Positions 19,046-29,085 of a stretch of DNA of 64,000 nt are shown here, one piece after another. Below the pieces are notes generated by a model, which saw nothing but the letters and a program-made list of their open reading frames with translations, did not search any database and was not told where the DNA came from. The stretch covers positions 1 through 64,000 of the forward strand of contig PCAM01000021.1 in NCBI GenBank assembly GCA_002730555.1, written 5' to 3'. The translations under genes and the position numbers were made by a program. The first letter of the stretch is position 1. Every line of letters begins with the position of its first letter. Source of the stretch: Chloroflexota bacterium. GTDB taxonomy: Bacteria; Chloroflexota; Dehalococcoidia; Lucifugimonadales; Lucifugimonadaceae.

Positions 19046-19208
19046 GGCCCGGCCGGGTAGCAATCGCCTGGCGGCGGGGCGGACGGACGGTTGTCGTCTG
19101 CGTGTGAGGCTCCGTCGACCGATTGTTTCCTCTACTGGGGGCTATTGGGTCAGATGGGCGGGTCATCCGATGCGGAGTGGTCCAGCCCGGACAATTCGCC
19201 CGGCAGGG

Positions 19209-19811
19209 CTACCATCGGTCGAAGTGTAGGACCTCGTCAACAGGCGCACGGCGGGTCGGGCCGTAACCGTGCCCCTCTTCCGGGAACCCGAAGGGCAGCA
19301 ACGCCGCCGTCTGGACGTTCTCCGGCAGCCCCAGGATCTCGCCGACCTCTTTCTCGAATCGGGTGTGGAAGGTCGTCAACACACTTGCCAGCCCGAGACC
19401 GCGCGCTGCAAGCAGCATGTTCTGCACGGCCGGGTAGACCGATGCGCCGCGGCCCATCGTCTCTGGAGAACCGTTGTGCCTGACGCAGATGATGATCCAG
19501 AGAGGTGCCTCGGCGATATGGCTGGCGAGGTGTTCGGCGGAACTGTATGAGCGTGCGCCGAGACGGCCGGGATCACGTGACTGGCCGTAACTGTCGTCCC
19601 ACGCCTGCTTGTAATACCTAGCGATCTGGTCCTTGACGTCCTGGTCCTGGATGATCACGAACTCCCAGGGCTGGTTATTGCCGCCGCTCGGCGCTCTTGA
19701 AGCGGCCATCAGAATGCGGTCCAGCATTTCGGACGGGATCGGATCAGGCTTGATGTAGCGGAGCGCCCGCTGGGTGTCGATGGCCTCAAACAGGCCGATC
19801 TCGTTCGGCAT
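19209..19811 (-). CDS. Nitroreductase family protein
   Basis: 200 aa; 'ILMAASRAPSGGNNQPWEFVIIQD', 'YPAVQNMLLAARGLGLASVLTT'. Confidence 0.92.
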   Translation of the reverse strand: MPNEIGLFEAIDTQRALRYIKPDPIPSEMLDRILMAASRAPSGGNNQPWEFVIIQDQDVKDQIARYYKQAWDDSYGQSRDPGRLGARSYSSAEHLASHIAEAPLWIIICVRHNGSPETMGRGASVYPAVQNMLLAARGLGLASVLTTFHTRFEKEVGEILGLPENVQTAALLPFGFPEEGHGYGPTRRAPVDEVLHFDRW

Positions 19812-19886
19812 TTCGGACTCCGTATGTGTTGCGGGCGGGCGTGGGTTTGGCCAGGACGTTTGGATTACGACCCGACTATAAACGCG

Positions 19887-20516
19887 TTACAGGTCGAAAA
19901 CCCGGGGCGGTTCACGTTCAGACTCGCTGTCGATGACGCCGATCACTTCCCGGACAGCGTCGTCCAGCCGGTCGTCGTGGTTGACGATGCTGACGTCGAA
20001 CCAGTTCGCGTCGTTTATCTCATCCATCGCCCGGGACTGCCGTTCGGTAATCGCTTCAAGGGCGCCCACGCCGCGCTTTTCGAAGCGCGCCCGGAGGCTC
20101 TTCAAGTTTGGCGGCTTGATGAATATCAGGAGCGCATCGCTGACGAGCTGCCGGATGCGGGCCGCGCCCTGGACATCGACCCTGATCATCACGTGCCGGC
20201 CCGCCGCCAGCGCATCACGAACCTGCTGCTTTGGCACCCCGTACATGTTGCCGTAAACCTCGGCATGCTCCAGCAGTTCGTCTGAATCGATCAGTTCTTG
20301 AAAGCGCGTCCGGTCCACGAAGTAGTGATTGACGCCGTCCACCTCGCCCGGACGCGGGTCTCGCGTGGTGGCCGTAATCACGAAGTGGTAGGGGTATTTG
20401 AGCTCCGCCATGCGCTCGAGGATCGCGTCTTTACCGACGCCGGACGGCCCTGACATAACGACGATCATCGGCGTTCGGTTGCCGGAGAATTTGAGCGTGC
20501 CTTCCGGGTTGGTCAC
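19887..20516 (-). CDS. gmk: Guanylate kinase
   Basis: 'MIVVMSGPSGVGKDAILERM...TTRDPRPGEVDGVNHYFVDRTRFQ'. Confidence 0.94.
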   Translation of the reverse strand: MTNPEGTLKFSGNRTPMIVVMSGPSGVGKDAILERMAELKYPYHFVITATTRDPRPGEVDGVNHYFVDRTRFQELIDSDELLEHAEVYGNMYGVPKQQVRDALAAGRHVMIRVDVQGAARIRQLVSDALLIFIKPPNLKSLRARFEKRGVGALEAITERQSRAMDEINDANWFDVSIVNHDDRLDDAVREVIGVIDSESEREPPRVFDL

Positions 20517-21820
20517 GCAACGACCCCGGACAGGGTGTTTAGGTCACGCCAGAATGTCGGGTAGGAGATGTCTACAGACTCCGCTCTTTCGATGCCGATT
20601 GTTCCTTCGCTCACAACCCCGGCGATCGCCAGAGACATCGCGATCCGATGGTCGTCAAAACTGTCCGCTACGGCGCTCTGGATTCGACCGCCGCCGTGGA
20701 TCGTGAGGCCGTCCTCTGCCTCCTCGTGTTCCACTCCGGCTGCTTTGAGCCACGCGACGGTCGCAGAAATACGGTCGGACTCTTTGACCCTCAACTCCGC
20801 CGCTTCTGTGATCTTGGTCGTGCCCTCGGCCATCGCCGCCGCGACCGCTACAACGGGTACCTCGTCGATCATGAGTGGGATCACGTCGCCGCCGATATCG
20901 ACTCCCTTTAGATCCGAAGAGCGCACGTGGAGATCGGCCACCGGCTCCCCGGCGACGGTGCGCTGATTCACGAATTCGATCTCTACTCCCATGCCGCCTA
21001 GGACCTGAAAAATCCCGGTCCGGGTCGGGTTTATTCCGACGTTGGAGAGGGTGATATCCGCGTCCGGATGGGCGGCTGCTGCGACTATCCAGAATGCAGC
21101 GGAAGACACATCGCCGGGCACCTCGACGTCCGCCGCCGAAAGTTCGCTGGCTGATGTCGTGACGGCGAGGCCGTTGACCTCTATGACGGCGCCCATGCCG
21201 GCGAGTATGCGCTCGGTGTGGTCACGGGTGACGTCCGGCTGATTGATGACCGTGCTTCCTGTGGCGCGTAACCCGGCAAGGAGCAGGCACGACTTGAGCT
21301 GAGCGCTGGCCACAGGCATGTCGTACTCGATGCCGTGCAGATCCCCGCCGTGGAACACTATCGGAGCGAGCCGGCCGCCGCCGCGCGCAGAGATCTCGGC
21401 GCCCATGCTTCGCAGGGGGTTGATCACGCGGCCCATGGGCCTGGACCTGAGAGAATCGTCGCCGGTGATGACGGTCATGATCGGGCGTCCGGCGAGCAGC
21501 CCGCACATCAAGCGCGTGGTCGTGCCGCTGTTGCCCGCGTCAAGGATTTCGATCGGCTCGGCCAGTCCGTGCATGCCGACGCCGGTGATATGAATCGTGT
21601 CTCCGCGTCCGGCAGGTCCGGCCGAGCGTTGGATCTCGACGCCCATCGCCCGGAGGATTCCGATGGTGGACGTGCAGTCAGCGCCGCCCGACAGGTTGGT
21701 GACGGTAGCCGATCCGTTCGCGATGGCGTTGAACATCACCGCGCGGTGGGAGATTGATTTGTCGCCGGGTATTTCGATAGCGCCGCGAAGGCGCTTCGGA
21801 CGTGAGACCTCTCGTGCCAT
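20513..21820 (-). CDS. aroA: 3-phosphoshikimate 1-carboxyvinyltransferase (EPSP synthase)
   Basis: 435 aa; 'GDKSISHRAVMFNAIANGSATVTN', 'LDAGNSGTTTRLMCGLLAG', 'RVKESDRISA'. Confidence 0.96.
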   Translation of the reverse strand: MAREVSRPKRLRGAIEIPGDKSISHRAVMFNAIANGSATVTNLSGGADCTSTIGILRAMGVEIQRSAGPAGRGDTIHITGVGMHGLAEPIEILDAGNSGTTTRLMCGLLAGRPIMTVITGDDSLRSRPMGRVINPLRSMGAEISARGGGRLAPIVFHGGDLHGIEYDMPVASAQLKSCLLLAGLRATGSTVINQPDVTRDHTERILAGMGAVIEVNGLAVTTSASELSAADVEVPGDVSSAAFWIVAAAAHPDADITLSNVGINPTRTGIFQVLGGMGVEIEFVNQRTVAGEPVADLHVRSSDLKGVDIGGDVIPLMIDEVPVVAVAAAMAEGTTKITEAAELRVKESDRISATVAWLKAAGVEHEEAEDGLTIHGGGRIQSAVADSFDDHRIAMSLAIAGVVSEGTIGIERAESVDISYPTFWRDLNTLSGVVA

Positions 21821-21876
21821 CGATCCAGATTAACCGCGGAAGGATGGGGTTTTCAGGAATTGTGAGGCCAGTTCTG

Positions 21877-22884
21877 CTAATTCCGCCCGTTTGAGTCGTC
21901 TTTTCCGTCGCTCCGCCCGCCACGAATGCGTCCCATGATCCCGCCACCCAGGAACATCGTTCCCAGGGTTTCGGTCATGGTCCCGGTCTCGTCCCCCGGC
22001 ATCTCGGTATCCGGGCTAACGCCGGCGGTCCAGCGCAGACGCTGCTCGTATGCCTCGGTCAACAACGGCTTCAGCCTGCCGTCCTCGCCCTCATCATTCA
22101 CCTCAGCCAGAGCGTGCCGGAGCTCGGTTAGCTCCGCGAGGTACGTGTCCAGCCAGTGCAGCATCATGTCCGGGTTGGTCTTGCAGATGCCGTGCGTGGT
22201 CTCGGGAAGCATCCCGGCGAGGCGTGAAAGATCGCCAAACTCTGCCGATGCGAACTTGCTGATCTCTCCCCAGGCGGGGCTCTTGGCCGCCGTCAGGACG
22301 AGGGCCGACGACATGAGAAGGGGGCCGTTCGATACCGCCGCGATGTAACTGTCGTGTTCGGCGACGTCCACAAACCTGGGAGTAGCGCCCAGAAGTTCCA
22401 CGAACTCGACCACGGTCTTGACGCACTTCTCCGGCGCGCGGATCGCAGGCATGAGCGGGTAAGAGACGCCCGCGAACATGTCCGGGTGGGCAGCGTCCTG
22501 TCCCGAGAGCCCGCCGCCGGCCAGTGGATGGCCGCCAACGAAGCCGACGGAATCCGGCATCTTCTCCGCCGCCCACTCCATGACCCGGGTCTTCGTGCTT
22601 GCCGTGTCGGTGACCGCCGTGCCCGGTTTCAACCAGCCCGCCATGTTGTCCATCAATATCGGGATTTCCAGGACCGGGACGGCTAGGACCACCAGATCGG
22701 CGTCCTCGATCGCTTTGTTCAGGCGCCACTCTGTGTCGTCGATAGCGCCGATCTTCTTGGCACGGCTCTGGACACCCGAGTTGTGGTCAAACCCCACAAC
22801 CTTCACGTTCTTGCGGGCAGAGCGAATCGCCATGCCTATCGAACTGCCGATGAGGCCCAGTCCGATGATTGTTACCTGTGTCAT
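21877..22884 (-). CDS. tyrA: Prephenate dehydrogenase
   Basis: 335 aa; Rossmann 'TIIGLGLIGSSIGMAIR', 'FVGGHPLAGGGLSGQDAA'; upstream of aroA-gmk. Confidence 0.9.
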   Translation of the reverse strand: MTQVTIIGLGLIGSSIGMAIRSARKNVKVVGFDHNSGVQSRAKKIGAIDDTEWRLNKAIEDADLVVLAVPVLEIPILMDNMAGWLKPGTAVTDTASTKTRVMEWAAEKMPDSVGFVGGHPLAGGGLSGQDAAHPDMFAGVSYPLMPAIRAPEKCVKTVVEFVELLGATPRFVDVAEHDSYIAAVSNGPLLMSSALVLTAAKSPAWGEISKFASAEFGDLSRLAGMLPETTHGICKTNPDMMLHWLDTYLAELTELRHALAEVNDEGEDGRLKPLLTEAYEQRLRWTAGVSPDTEMPGDETGTMTETLGTMFLGGGIMGRIRGGRSDGKDDSNGRN

Positions 22885-23255
22885 GCGGTTTTCCCCTGAT
22901 GCCTCCCGAAACGATTACGGATGCCTCCCGGGACCCAATACGGCGCGAGGGAGGCGTTAGGAAGCACTGTTGGCGGGCGATGTGGCGTCAACTCACCGTT
23001 CGCCGAATATGCGTTATTGCCCGGGATGCGGTGATCATATGGATCCCGTCTCACGAGCGTGAATCAGCTTTAAATGCGCCTGAAGAATAGCACAGCGGAG
23101 TCCCGATTCTTGCGCGTCTGCTGTATTCCGGGGAACCTTTGATGCCCCGGGCTGGGCCGTACGTGGAGGCGTATATCTGGTCAGGAATACGAAGGCCGCG
23201 TAGAAACGGGTTGCCGTCCAGGCTATGGCGGTCAACCCCCTTGGCCGAGGCCGGA

Positions 23256-24053
23256 CTACGGAGAAGGCGCCCGGTCGTCCCAGTCGTCATCATCATCGTG
23301 ATCATGCTGGTGACCGCCGGTCGGGGCGCCGGTCTGCGGCATGGTCGCATCGGGGTGATCGCCGCCGCCTGCACGTGGCTTGCGGGGAGGCAGGCCGTCA
23401 ATGCAGTCACGATACTTTTTGAGATCGGATTCGGACGTGCTGGTCAGGTCGATCAGCAACGCGTCTACTGGCAGGTTGCGCACCATCTCAAGATCCCCGG
23501 ATGACGGCGGTTTTTCCACACGGAGGACGAAGTGGCTTCCAACGAGCCCGATGGTGCTCTCTAGGGTGATCAGACTCGAGAGTTTGAGGGGCCAGAGGTT
23601 TTTCGGTGGGGTCAAAAACAGGAAATCCACCGGCAGGAATTCGAGCGCCCGCGCCACGCTTTCGCTGAGCATGGTGTCGACTTCGTAACCACGGCCCATG
23701 TCGTCATCGCGTAGCACTGTGGCAGGATGGTCGTCGGAGGCCGGTACGACGAAATCGCAGCCCTTCTCCTTGAGTCGATCCAGCCCTTCAAAGTCGATAT
23801 CTCCGATCGACACGCCCCAGATCACCTCGGCTAGCGCTTTGCTCGGGCTCCCCTTTGTCGCCAGCTTTTCGGCGCCGGTCAGCATGAGCGCGTCGACGCC
23901 TCTCCAGTCGGCGTACTTGTCGGCGTGGCTCGCCGGGGCTGACCCCAGCAGTAGCATCGTTGCCGCCGGTTTGACGCGGGTGCGCGGCGCAAACCCCATG
24001 GGGGCTGGAGCAACTCGACCGAGGGCATCCAGGCGATCGGCCAGTTTAGACAC
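23256..24053 (-). CDS. Uncharacterized protein, TIM-barrel-like strand pattern, with His/Asp-rich C-terminal tail
   Basis: 265 aa; repeated hydrophobic strands (MLLLG, DALMLTG, DFVVPAS, DFLFLTP, HFVLRVE, DALLIDLT); tail HQHDHDDDDDWDD; overlaps the upstream PAC2 gene. Confidence 0.7.
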   Translation of the reverse strand: MSKLADRLDALGRVAPAPMGFAPRTRVKPAATMLLLGSAPASHADKYADWRGVDALMLTGAEKLATKGSPSKALAEVIWGVSIGDIDFEGLDRLKEKGCDFVVPASDDHPATVLRDDDMGRGYEVDTMLSESVARALEFLPVDFLFLTPPKNLWPLKLSSLITLESTIGLVGSHFVLRVEKPPSSGDLEMVRNLPVDALLIDLTSTSESDLKKYRDCIDGLPPRKPRAGGGDHPDATMPQTGAPTGGHQHDHDDDDDWDDRAPSP

Positions 24054-25011
24054 TCGGCGAGTTCCCTTTGTCTTGATCTTGATTACCGGACTCGCCGTCT
24101 GGTGTCTCGTCGTCTTGGGATTCGAGCGGAGCGCCAGCTTCCTGCCGCAGGAACGCCTCCAACTCAGCGATCAGCGGGGCCGCATCGGCGCCTTCGGTCT
24201 CCTCGGGGCCCGACGGGGAGTTCTGTTTGTCCCAGCGCTCTTCCAGCTCCGTGACGTATTTCGTGATTTCGTCCTGGTCGGCCAGCGCCTTTGTCAAACG
24301 GCGCATGAAGTCACTCCCGCGGCGCACCAGCCCCTCCGTATCGACCTCGACCGGGATGATCTCAGTGACAGCTTCCAGTAGTGCCCTGGTGACGTTCGGA
24401 TTCGGCTTGGCCTGCACGTAGTGAGGAGAGTGGCCCCAGTAGCTGGCGCATGGGATCCCGGCCGCCGTCATGCGGTCCAGGACGATCGACATGATTCCCG
24501 TGGGGCCCTGGTAGCTGGAGGGACGGAAATTTAGGTGATCGAAATCTGGGCCAAGGTTCTTTGTCTGCGACGACCGGGTTACCTTCACTGGGCGGGTGTG
24601 CGGAACGGCGTCCAGTAGCGCTCCCAGGGTGACGACCAGCTCCACATTACAGGCTTCTGCGACCTCGTAAATCATCGACGAATATGCCCGCCACTTGAAA
24701 TGCGGTTCCACGCCGCGGAACAGCACCATGTCCGGGCCTTCGCCATCGGTGTTGCGCCAGGCGTAGAACTGGTTTTCTGGCCAGGAGAGGATTCGCTCAC
24801 CGTTTGCGCCGTTTCTCACCTTCGGGCGCAGTTCGACGAAATCGTAAAAATCTTCGTGGTCGATGGAGGCGAATTTTGTCGCCGCTATCTGGTCCGCCAT
24901 GTATCGGATAGCCCGTGTGGCTGCCTCAGACGCGTCTGGCCATCCGGCAAACGCCGTGACCATGATCGTCCGCCGCAATTCCGGGCGGTCTGTGAATTCG
25001 AGGCTGTCCAT
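24046..25011 (-). CDS. PAC2 family (proteasome assembly chaperone-like) protein
   Basis: Start at MDSLEFTDRPELRR; 'TAFAGWPDASEAATRAIRYM...EDFYDFVELRPKV...GPTGIMSIVLDRMTAAGIPCASYWGHSPHYVQ' PAC2 pattern. Confidence 0.85.
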   Translation of the reverse strand: MDSLEFTDRPELRRTIMVTAFAGWPDASEAATRAIRYMADQIAATKFASIDHEDFYDFVELRPKVRNGANGERILSWPENQFYAWRNTDGEGPDMVLFRGVEPHFKWRAYSSMIYEVAEACNVELVVTLGALLDAVPHTRPVKVTRSSQTKNLGPDFDHLNFRPSSYQGPTGIMSIVLDRMTAAGIPCASYWGHSPHYVQAKPNPNVTRALLEAVTEIIPVEVDTEGLVRRGSDFMRRLTKALADQDEITKYVTELEERWDKQNSPSGPEETEGADAAPLIAELEAFLRQEAGAPLESQDDETPDGESGNQDQDKGNSPSV

Positions 25012-25361
25012 AACGGCGCGCCTCACTCCTGGGTGCAATGTCGTCGGGGGGACGCCGGGCCGACAACACGCCGGTCGTTGACAGGACGAGTGTAGCATCG
25101 GCGCAGACGTATCGAACCGGCCCGCGCAATCAAAGTGGGACGGACCAACGCAGACAAACCTGCACAGGCCAGCAGCGCCCCAACACCGTGGGAGCTGACT
25201 ATCCGCCCTTAGCGCCTCGCCCGGCACGGAAAGTTATCTCGCACCGAGTTCCGCTGTAACCGACGACGCGGACGCGTTTTCGATGGCGTTTACGTACGGC
25301 AACCGTGAGGGCGGATAGACAGACGTCCCGACGATGTGATCACACATATTGTTCCTGCCCA

Positions 25362-26210
25362 CTAACCCCGGGACGAGTACCGGGCGCTGCGTGTCAGATA
25401 CCGGACGAGACTGGAGTCGTAGGGCAGGGCATCCGTGTCGTATTGCGGGAAGGCTGGCGGCATCGTGAAGGACAGGGGGGTGCCGTGCGCCATCTCCTCC
25501 ACCATGAGCTCGGTCAGGCGGGGGAGTGAGGCGACGTCCTCGGCGTTGTAGCGGATGAGCGTCGTCAATGCATCGGGCTCGCCATCGTTCGCCATCTTCC
25601 AGAGTCGCACGGCGTCGTAACCGCTAAGGCCGGAAAGTTCGCTCGGTCGACCCAATCCCGTCGCCTGCTCGATCTTCTTCAATCCGCCCTTGAACCCGAG
25701 CCTTCGCAAGGGGTACCGCAGGTCCAGGTGTGCGGCATGGGCGAAGAGCGAATCACCGCCATAGATGGCGACTCTGCCGAACTCTTTATCGAGGAACGGC
25801 ATGTCAAACGATGCGCCGCTAAAGCTCACAAATAGCGCGTACTGTCGCAACGCATCCGGCAACTCGTCCAGGTTCTCGCCACGTACGTACGCCGTGAATC
25901 CGGTGTAGTCGATGATCCCCACCATCGTCACGTACGAGTTCTCGGGCGACAGGCCGGTCGTCTCGATGTCCAGGAAGGCCGTCTCGCGCTGGAAGTCGGC
26001 GTAGAGTCGCCAGCATTGGGCCGTACCCAGGACGTTCTGGAAATAACGGGCGTTCCGCCCGACAAGGCTTTGATTCGCCGCTTCAAGGACTTCCGAGTGC
26101 TGCGGTTGTACTGTTAAGAGTTCGTCCCATGTAGTCACGCCGTCGGTCCACAGATCGGATTCCCTTTCGGGGCCGATGCCGTCAATGAGTTGGAAAGAGC
26201 TGCGCAACAA
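25362..26210 (-). CDS. Ribonuclease H-like / YprB family exonuclease-domain protein
   Basis: 'ETAFLDIETTGLSPENSYVTMVGII', 'FVSFSGASFDMPFLDKEF', 'YNAEDVASLPRL' DnaQ-like acidic motifs. Confidence 0.88.
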   Translation of the reverse strand: MLRSSFQLIDGIGPERESDLWTDGVTTWDELLTVQPQHSEVLEAANQSLVGRNARYFQNVLGTAQCWRLYADFQRETAFLDIETTGLSPENSYVTMVGIIDYTGFTAYVRGENLDELPDALRQYALFVSFSGASFDMPFLDKEFGRVAIYGGDSLFAHAAHLDLRYPLRRLGFKGGLKKIEQATGLGRPSELSGLSGYDAVRLWKMANDGEPDALTTLIRYNAEDVASLPRLTELMVEEMAHGTPLSFTMPPAFPQYDTDALPYDSSLVRYLTRSARYSSRG

Positions 26211-26334
26211 ATCGTTTCGCCTGTGTGGGGCCTAGCCCGTGTGCTTGAGGGTGTCATCACAACGTACCGTTACCCGGGATATCCACGGGCGTACCTGTCA
26301 CCAAGCTCAGGACGGACGACACGGATCATCGACC

Positions 26335-27309
26335 CTAACCCATCGTGGCAAGGACTTCCGCCGTAACCTCGTACTGGAGCGGGCATTCGTCCGTCCATTT
26401 CTCGAACTCCTCGATCACGCAATCGGCAACCCGCACCACTTCGTCGCCGATGGTTCCGCCGACGTGTGGACTGATGACCACGTTCGGAAGCACCCACAAC
26501 GTGGAATCCCCGGGCGGTGGTTCGGGCGAGGTGACGTCCAGCGGCGCTGTGAAGTCGGGGCGAGCGCCCAGTACGCGAATCAGATCCGGCTCCACGATCT
26601 GGGCGCCGCGCCCGGTGTTGATGAAGATCGCGCCGTCGCGCATGGCTTCGAAATGTGCCGCGGTTAACACGCCCTGCGTCGATTCCAGATCTGACGTGTG
26701 ATTGCTGACAACTAGCGACGCTTGAACACCTCGCGCAGCGTGACCGACTCGACGCCCATTTCGGTTGCACGTTCCGGGGTGAGAAACGGGTCGTTAGCGA
26801 TCACTTTGATCGGACAATCCGCCAGGAGGGTTCGCAACCGTGCTCCGATCTTGCCGGGCCCGATCACCCCGACCGTCTCGCCAAAGATCCCCGGCGCGCG
26901 GGAAAACCTTCGCTTCGGGCGTCTGCATGTCTCGATACCCGCGTATGGCTCTGGAGTAGCCGCGTGACGACAGCAGAATCTGCGACAGGCACATCTCGGG
27001 AATCGGGATGGCGTTGATGCCCCATGCGCTAACCAGCGTCACGTCCCGCGGGATCAGCGGTTCGGCAAAGGCCTTCAATCCGAGCATGCGCGAGAAGTGG
27101 TGATTCGCGAAGCGAGGCATGCTGCCGGTGGCGAATATCACCTCGACATCCACCAGTTCCGCAGCGTGCTAGTCAAAATTCCCGGCGTTCACGACGTGCG
27201 GGTACAGGTCCGTCAACTCGGCGATACGCTCGCGTCAGCCCGCGCCAAACACGTTGTCATCGCCCGGCCGGTAGTCGTAAAAGAGCGCCGAGTTAACACG
27301 CAGCACAAC
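26335..27309 (-). pseudogene. Decayed D-2-hydroxyacid dehydrogenase
   Basis: Pieces in different frames ('AAELVDVEVIFATGSMP', 'GIFGETVGVIGPGKIGARLR', 'VVSNHTSDLESTQG', 'AIFINTGRGAQIVE...VVISPHVGGTI'); in-frame stops at 27169-27171 and 27235-27237, frame changes near 26910 and 26716. Confidence 0.85.
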
Positions 27310-27361
27310 GCTCCTGTTCCGGCTGAATGAAGAACGCCCGGCCCCTCCGGCTTCAACACCC

Positions 27362-27874
27362 CTAAGCGCCGAACTCCCGGCCCATCAGCAGTGCGACGGG
27401 GCGGTTCGTCTCTTCGGCCTCCGTGAACGCCATCGAGATGCGATCCATGTCCTCGCCCTGCTCGACCAGGTAGTAGCGGATCCCGAAGGCGTCAAGGACG
27501 GGCTCGATGAAGCGTGCGGCGGAGTCCGGGGTTGCGCCGTGCCGTGTCCAGCCCCGGTAGCCGATCAGCAGGACGAGTGGCATGCTAGTGTCAAGAGACA
27601 TCCCGCGGATGGAATCGCCGGACTCAAACACACCGGTGTTCTGGATCATGACGACCGGTTTCCCGCCGCCGACCCAGAGACCGGCGGCGATCGCCATCGT
27701 CTCGCCCTCACGGCACACCGGTACGAGGCGGATATCGGGATCATCCGTCAGCAGGATGTGCATGAAGTTGGTCTCGCTGTCCGGGAGCCATACGGCGTGG
27801 GTGATGCCGTGTTCATGCAGGGCGTCCACGACGGCCGTGGCGCTGATCGTCGATGAGTCGTAGGCGTTGGTCAT
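27362..27874 (-). CDS. TPP-dependent decarboxylase alpha-type subunit (sulfopyruvate/phosphonopyruvate decarboxylase-like)
   Basis: 'HGITHAVWLPDSETNFMH', 'VCREGETMAIAAGLWVGGGKPVVMIQNTGVFESGDSIRGMSL', 'LIGYRGW'; start chosen at MTNAYDSS. Confidence 0.85.
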   Translation of the reverse strand: MTNAYDSSTISATAVVDALHEHGITHAVWLPDSETNFMHILLTDDPDIRLVPVCREGETMAIAAGLWVGGGKPVVMIQNTGVFESGDSIRGMSLDTSMPLVLLIGYRGWTRHGATPDSAARFIEPVLDAFGIRYYLVEQGEDMDRISMAFTEAEETNRPVALLMGREFGA

Positions 27875-28084
27875 GTTGTCCTTTTCCCCGGTGACCGTTC
27901 GAGGCGAAAGCAAGGGTGTGATGGCTGGGAATTATAGGGCGCTCGTGAATCAATGGGTGGTCTGGATTGGAGATGGTGATACGCCGTCCGGCCTCGGGGC
28001 TATAATCCGCCTGCCTCATCTGGCTCAGTCAATCAAAACGCACTCGCAAATTCTTCCCCCAGCAGATCAATAGGAGATCTTTTC

Positions 28085-29083
28085 ATGGCCCTGCCTCAGG
28101 TAGCCGTAATCGGCCCTAACGACTCGCGCACGCAGGCCGTTGTGGAGCGCTACAACATGCTCGCCGGTCAGTACGGGGGGGCGGTGCAGGTCCGCTGGAT
28201 CGACAACGCCTCGGGCGACGACAGCGTCCTTGAGGGGGCGCAAGAGGCCATCGCCGTCATTCCGGCTGGGCCGCGCGCCATCACTACCGAGCTGGCCCTG
28301 AAGTTGCCGAACCTGAGGCTCATTCAGACGACCTCCGCAGGAACCGACTACCTGGACAAGACGGCGCTTGGCGAGAGCGGCGTGCTGGTCGCCAACAACG
28401 GCGGCGGTAACTCCGTGGCGGTTGCGGAACACGCTATCGCACTCATGATCTCCGTCTACCGCAAGATGAACCTCCAGCTCACTAGCACGCGCGCCGGCAC
28501 GTGGATGGCCGGTGTGACGGGCGAGCAGGACGAGTATCACAACCTTGTCGACAAGACGGTCGGAATCGTAGGACTGGGCCGTATCGGCTCCCGGGTGGCG
28601 CGCCGATTGCGCGGCTGGGAGTGCGACATCATCTACTCCGACGTGGTTGCTATTCCCGACGACGTGGAGAAGGAGACCCGGGCGCGGCGCGTCGAGCTGG
28701 ACGAGCTGCTGGCGACGTCCGACCTGATCACCCTCCACGTCCCGCTGGACCGCTCGACGCACCACATGATTAGCACACGTGAGCTTGAGTTGATGAAGCC
28801 GACGGCCATCCTTATTAACGCCTGTCGCGGCCCGGTGGTCGACGAAGCGGCCCTGACGGTCGCCCTGCGATCTGGACAGATCTTCGGCGCCGGGCTGGAC
28901 GTGACGGAACAGGAACCGACTCCGACCGACAACCCGCTATTGACTATGGACAACGTGGTCGTGACGCCGCACCTGGCGAGTCTCTCGGAGGAGTCAGGCA
29001 TCCGGTCGACCGACTTCGCAATGGCCAACGTCTCCCGTCTGGCACGGGGCGAGGGCCTAGAGTCGATCGTCCACCCGGTTTAG
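28085..29083 (+). CDS. D-2-hydroxyacid dehydrogenase
   Basis: 332 aa; 'KTVGIVGLGRIGSRVARRLRGW', 'ILINACRGPVVDEAAL', 'NVVVTPHLASLS'. Confidence 0.93.
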   Translation: MALPQVAVIGPNDSRTQAVVERYNMLAGQYGGAVQVRWIDNASGDDSVLEGAQEAIAVIPAGPRAITTELALKLPNLRLIQTTSAGTDYLDKTALGESGVLVANNGGGNSVAVAEHAIALMISVYRKMNLQLTSTRAGTWMAGVTGEQDEYHNLVDKTVGIVGLGRIGSRVARRLRGWECDIIYSDVVAIPDDVEKETRARRVELDELLATSDLITLHVPLDRSTHHMISTRELELMKPTAILINACRGPVVDEAALTVALRSGQIFGAGLDVTEQEPTPTDNPLLTMDNVVVTPHLASLSEESGIRSTDFAMANVSRLARGEGLESIVHPV

Positions 29084-29085
29084 AC

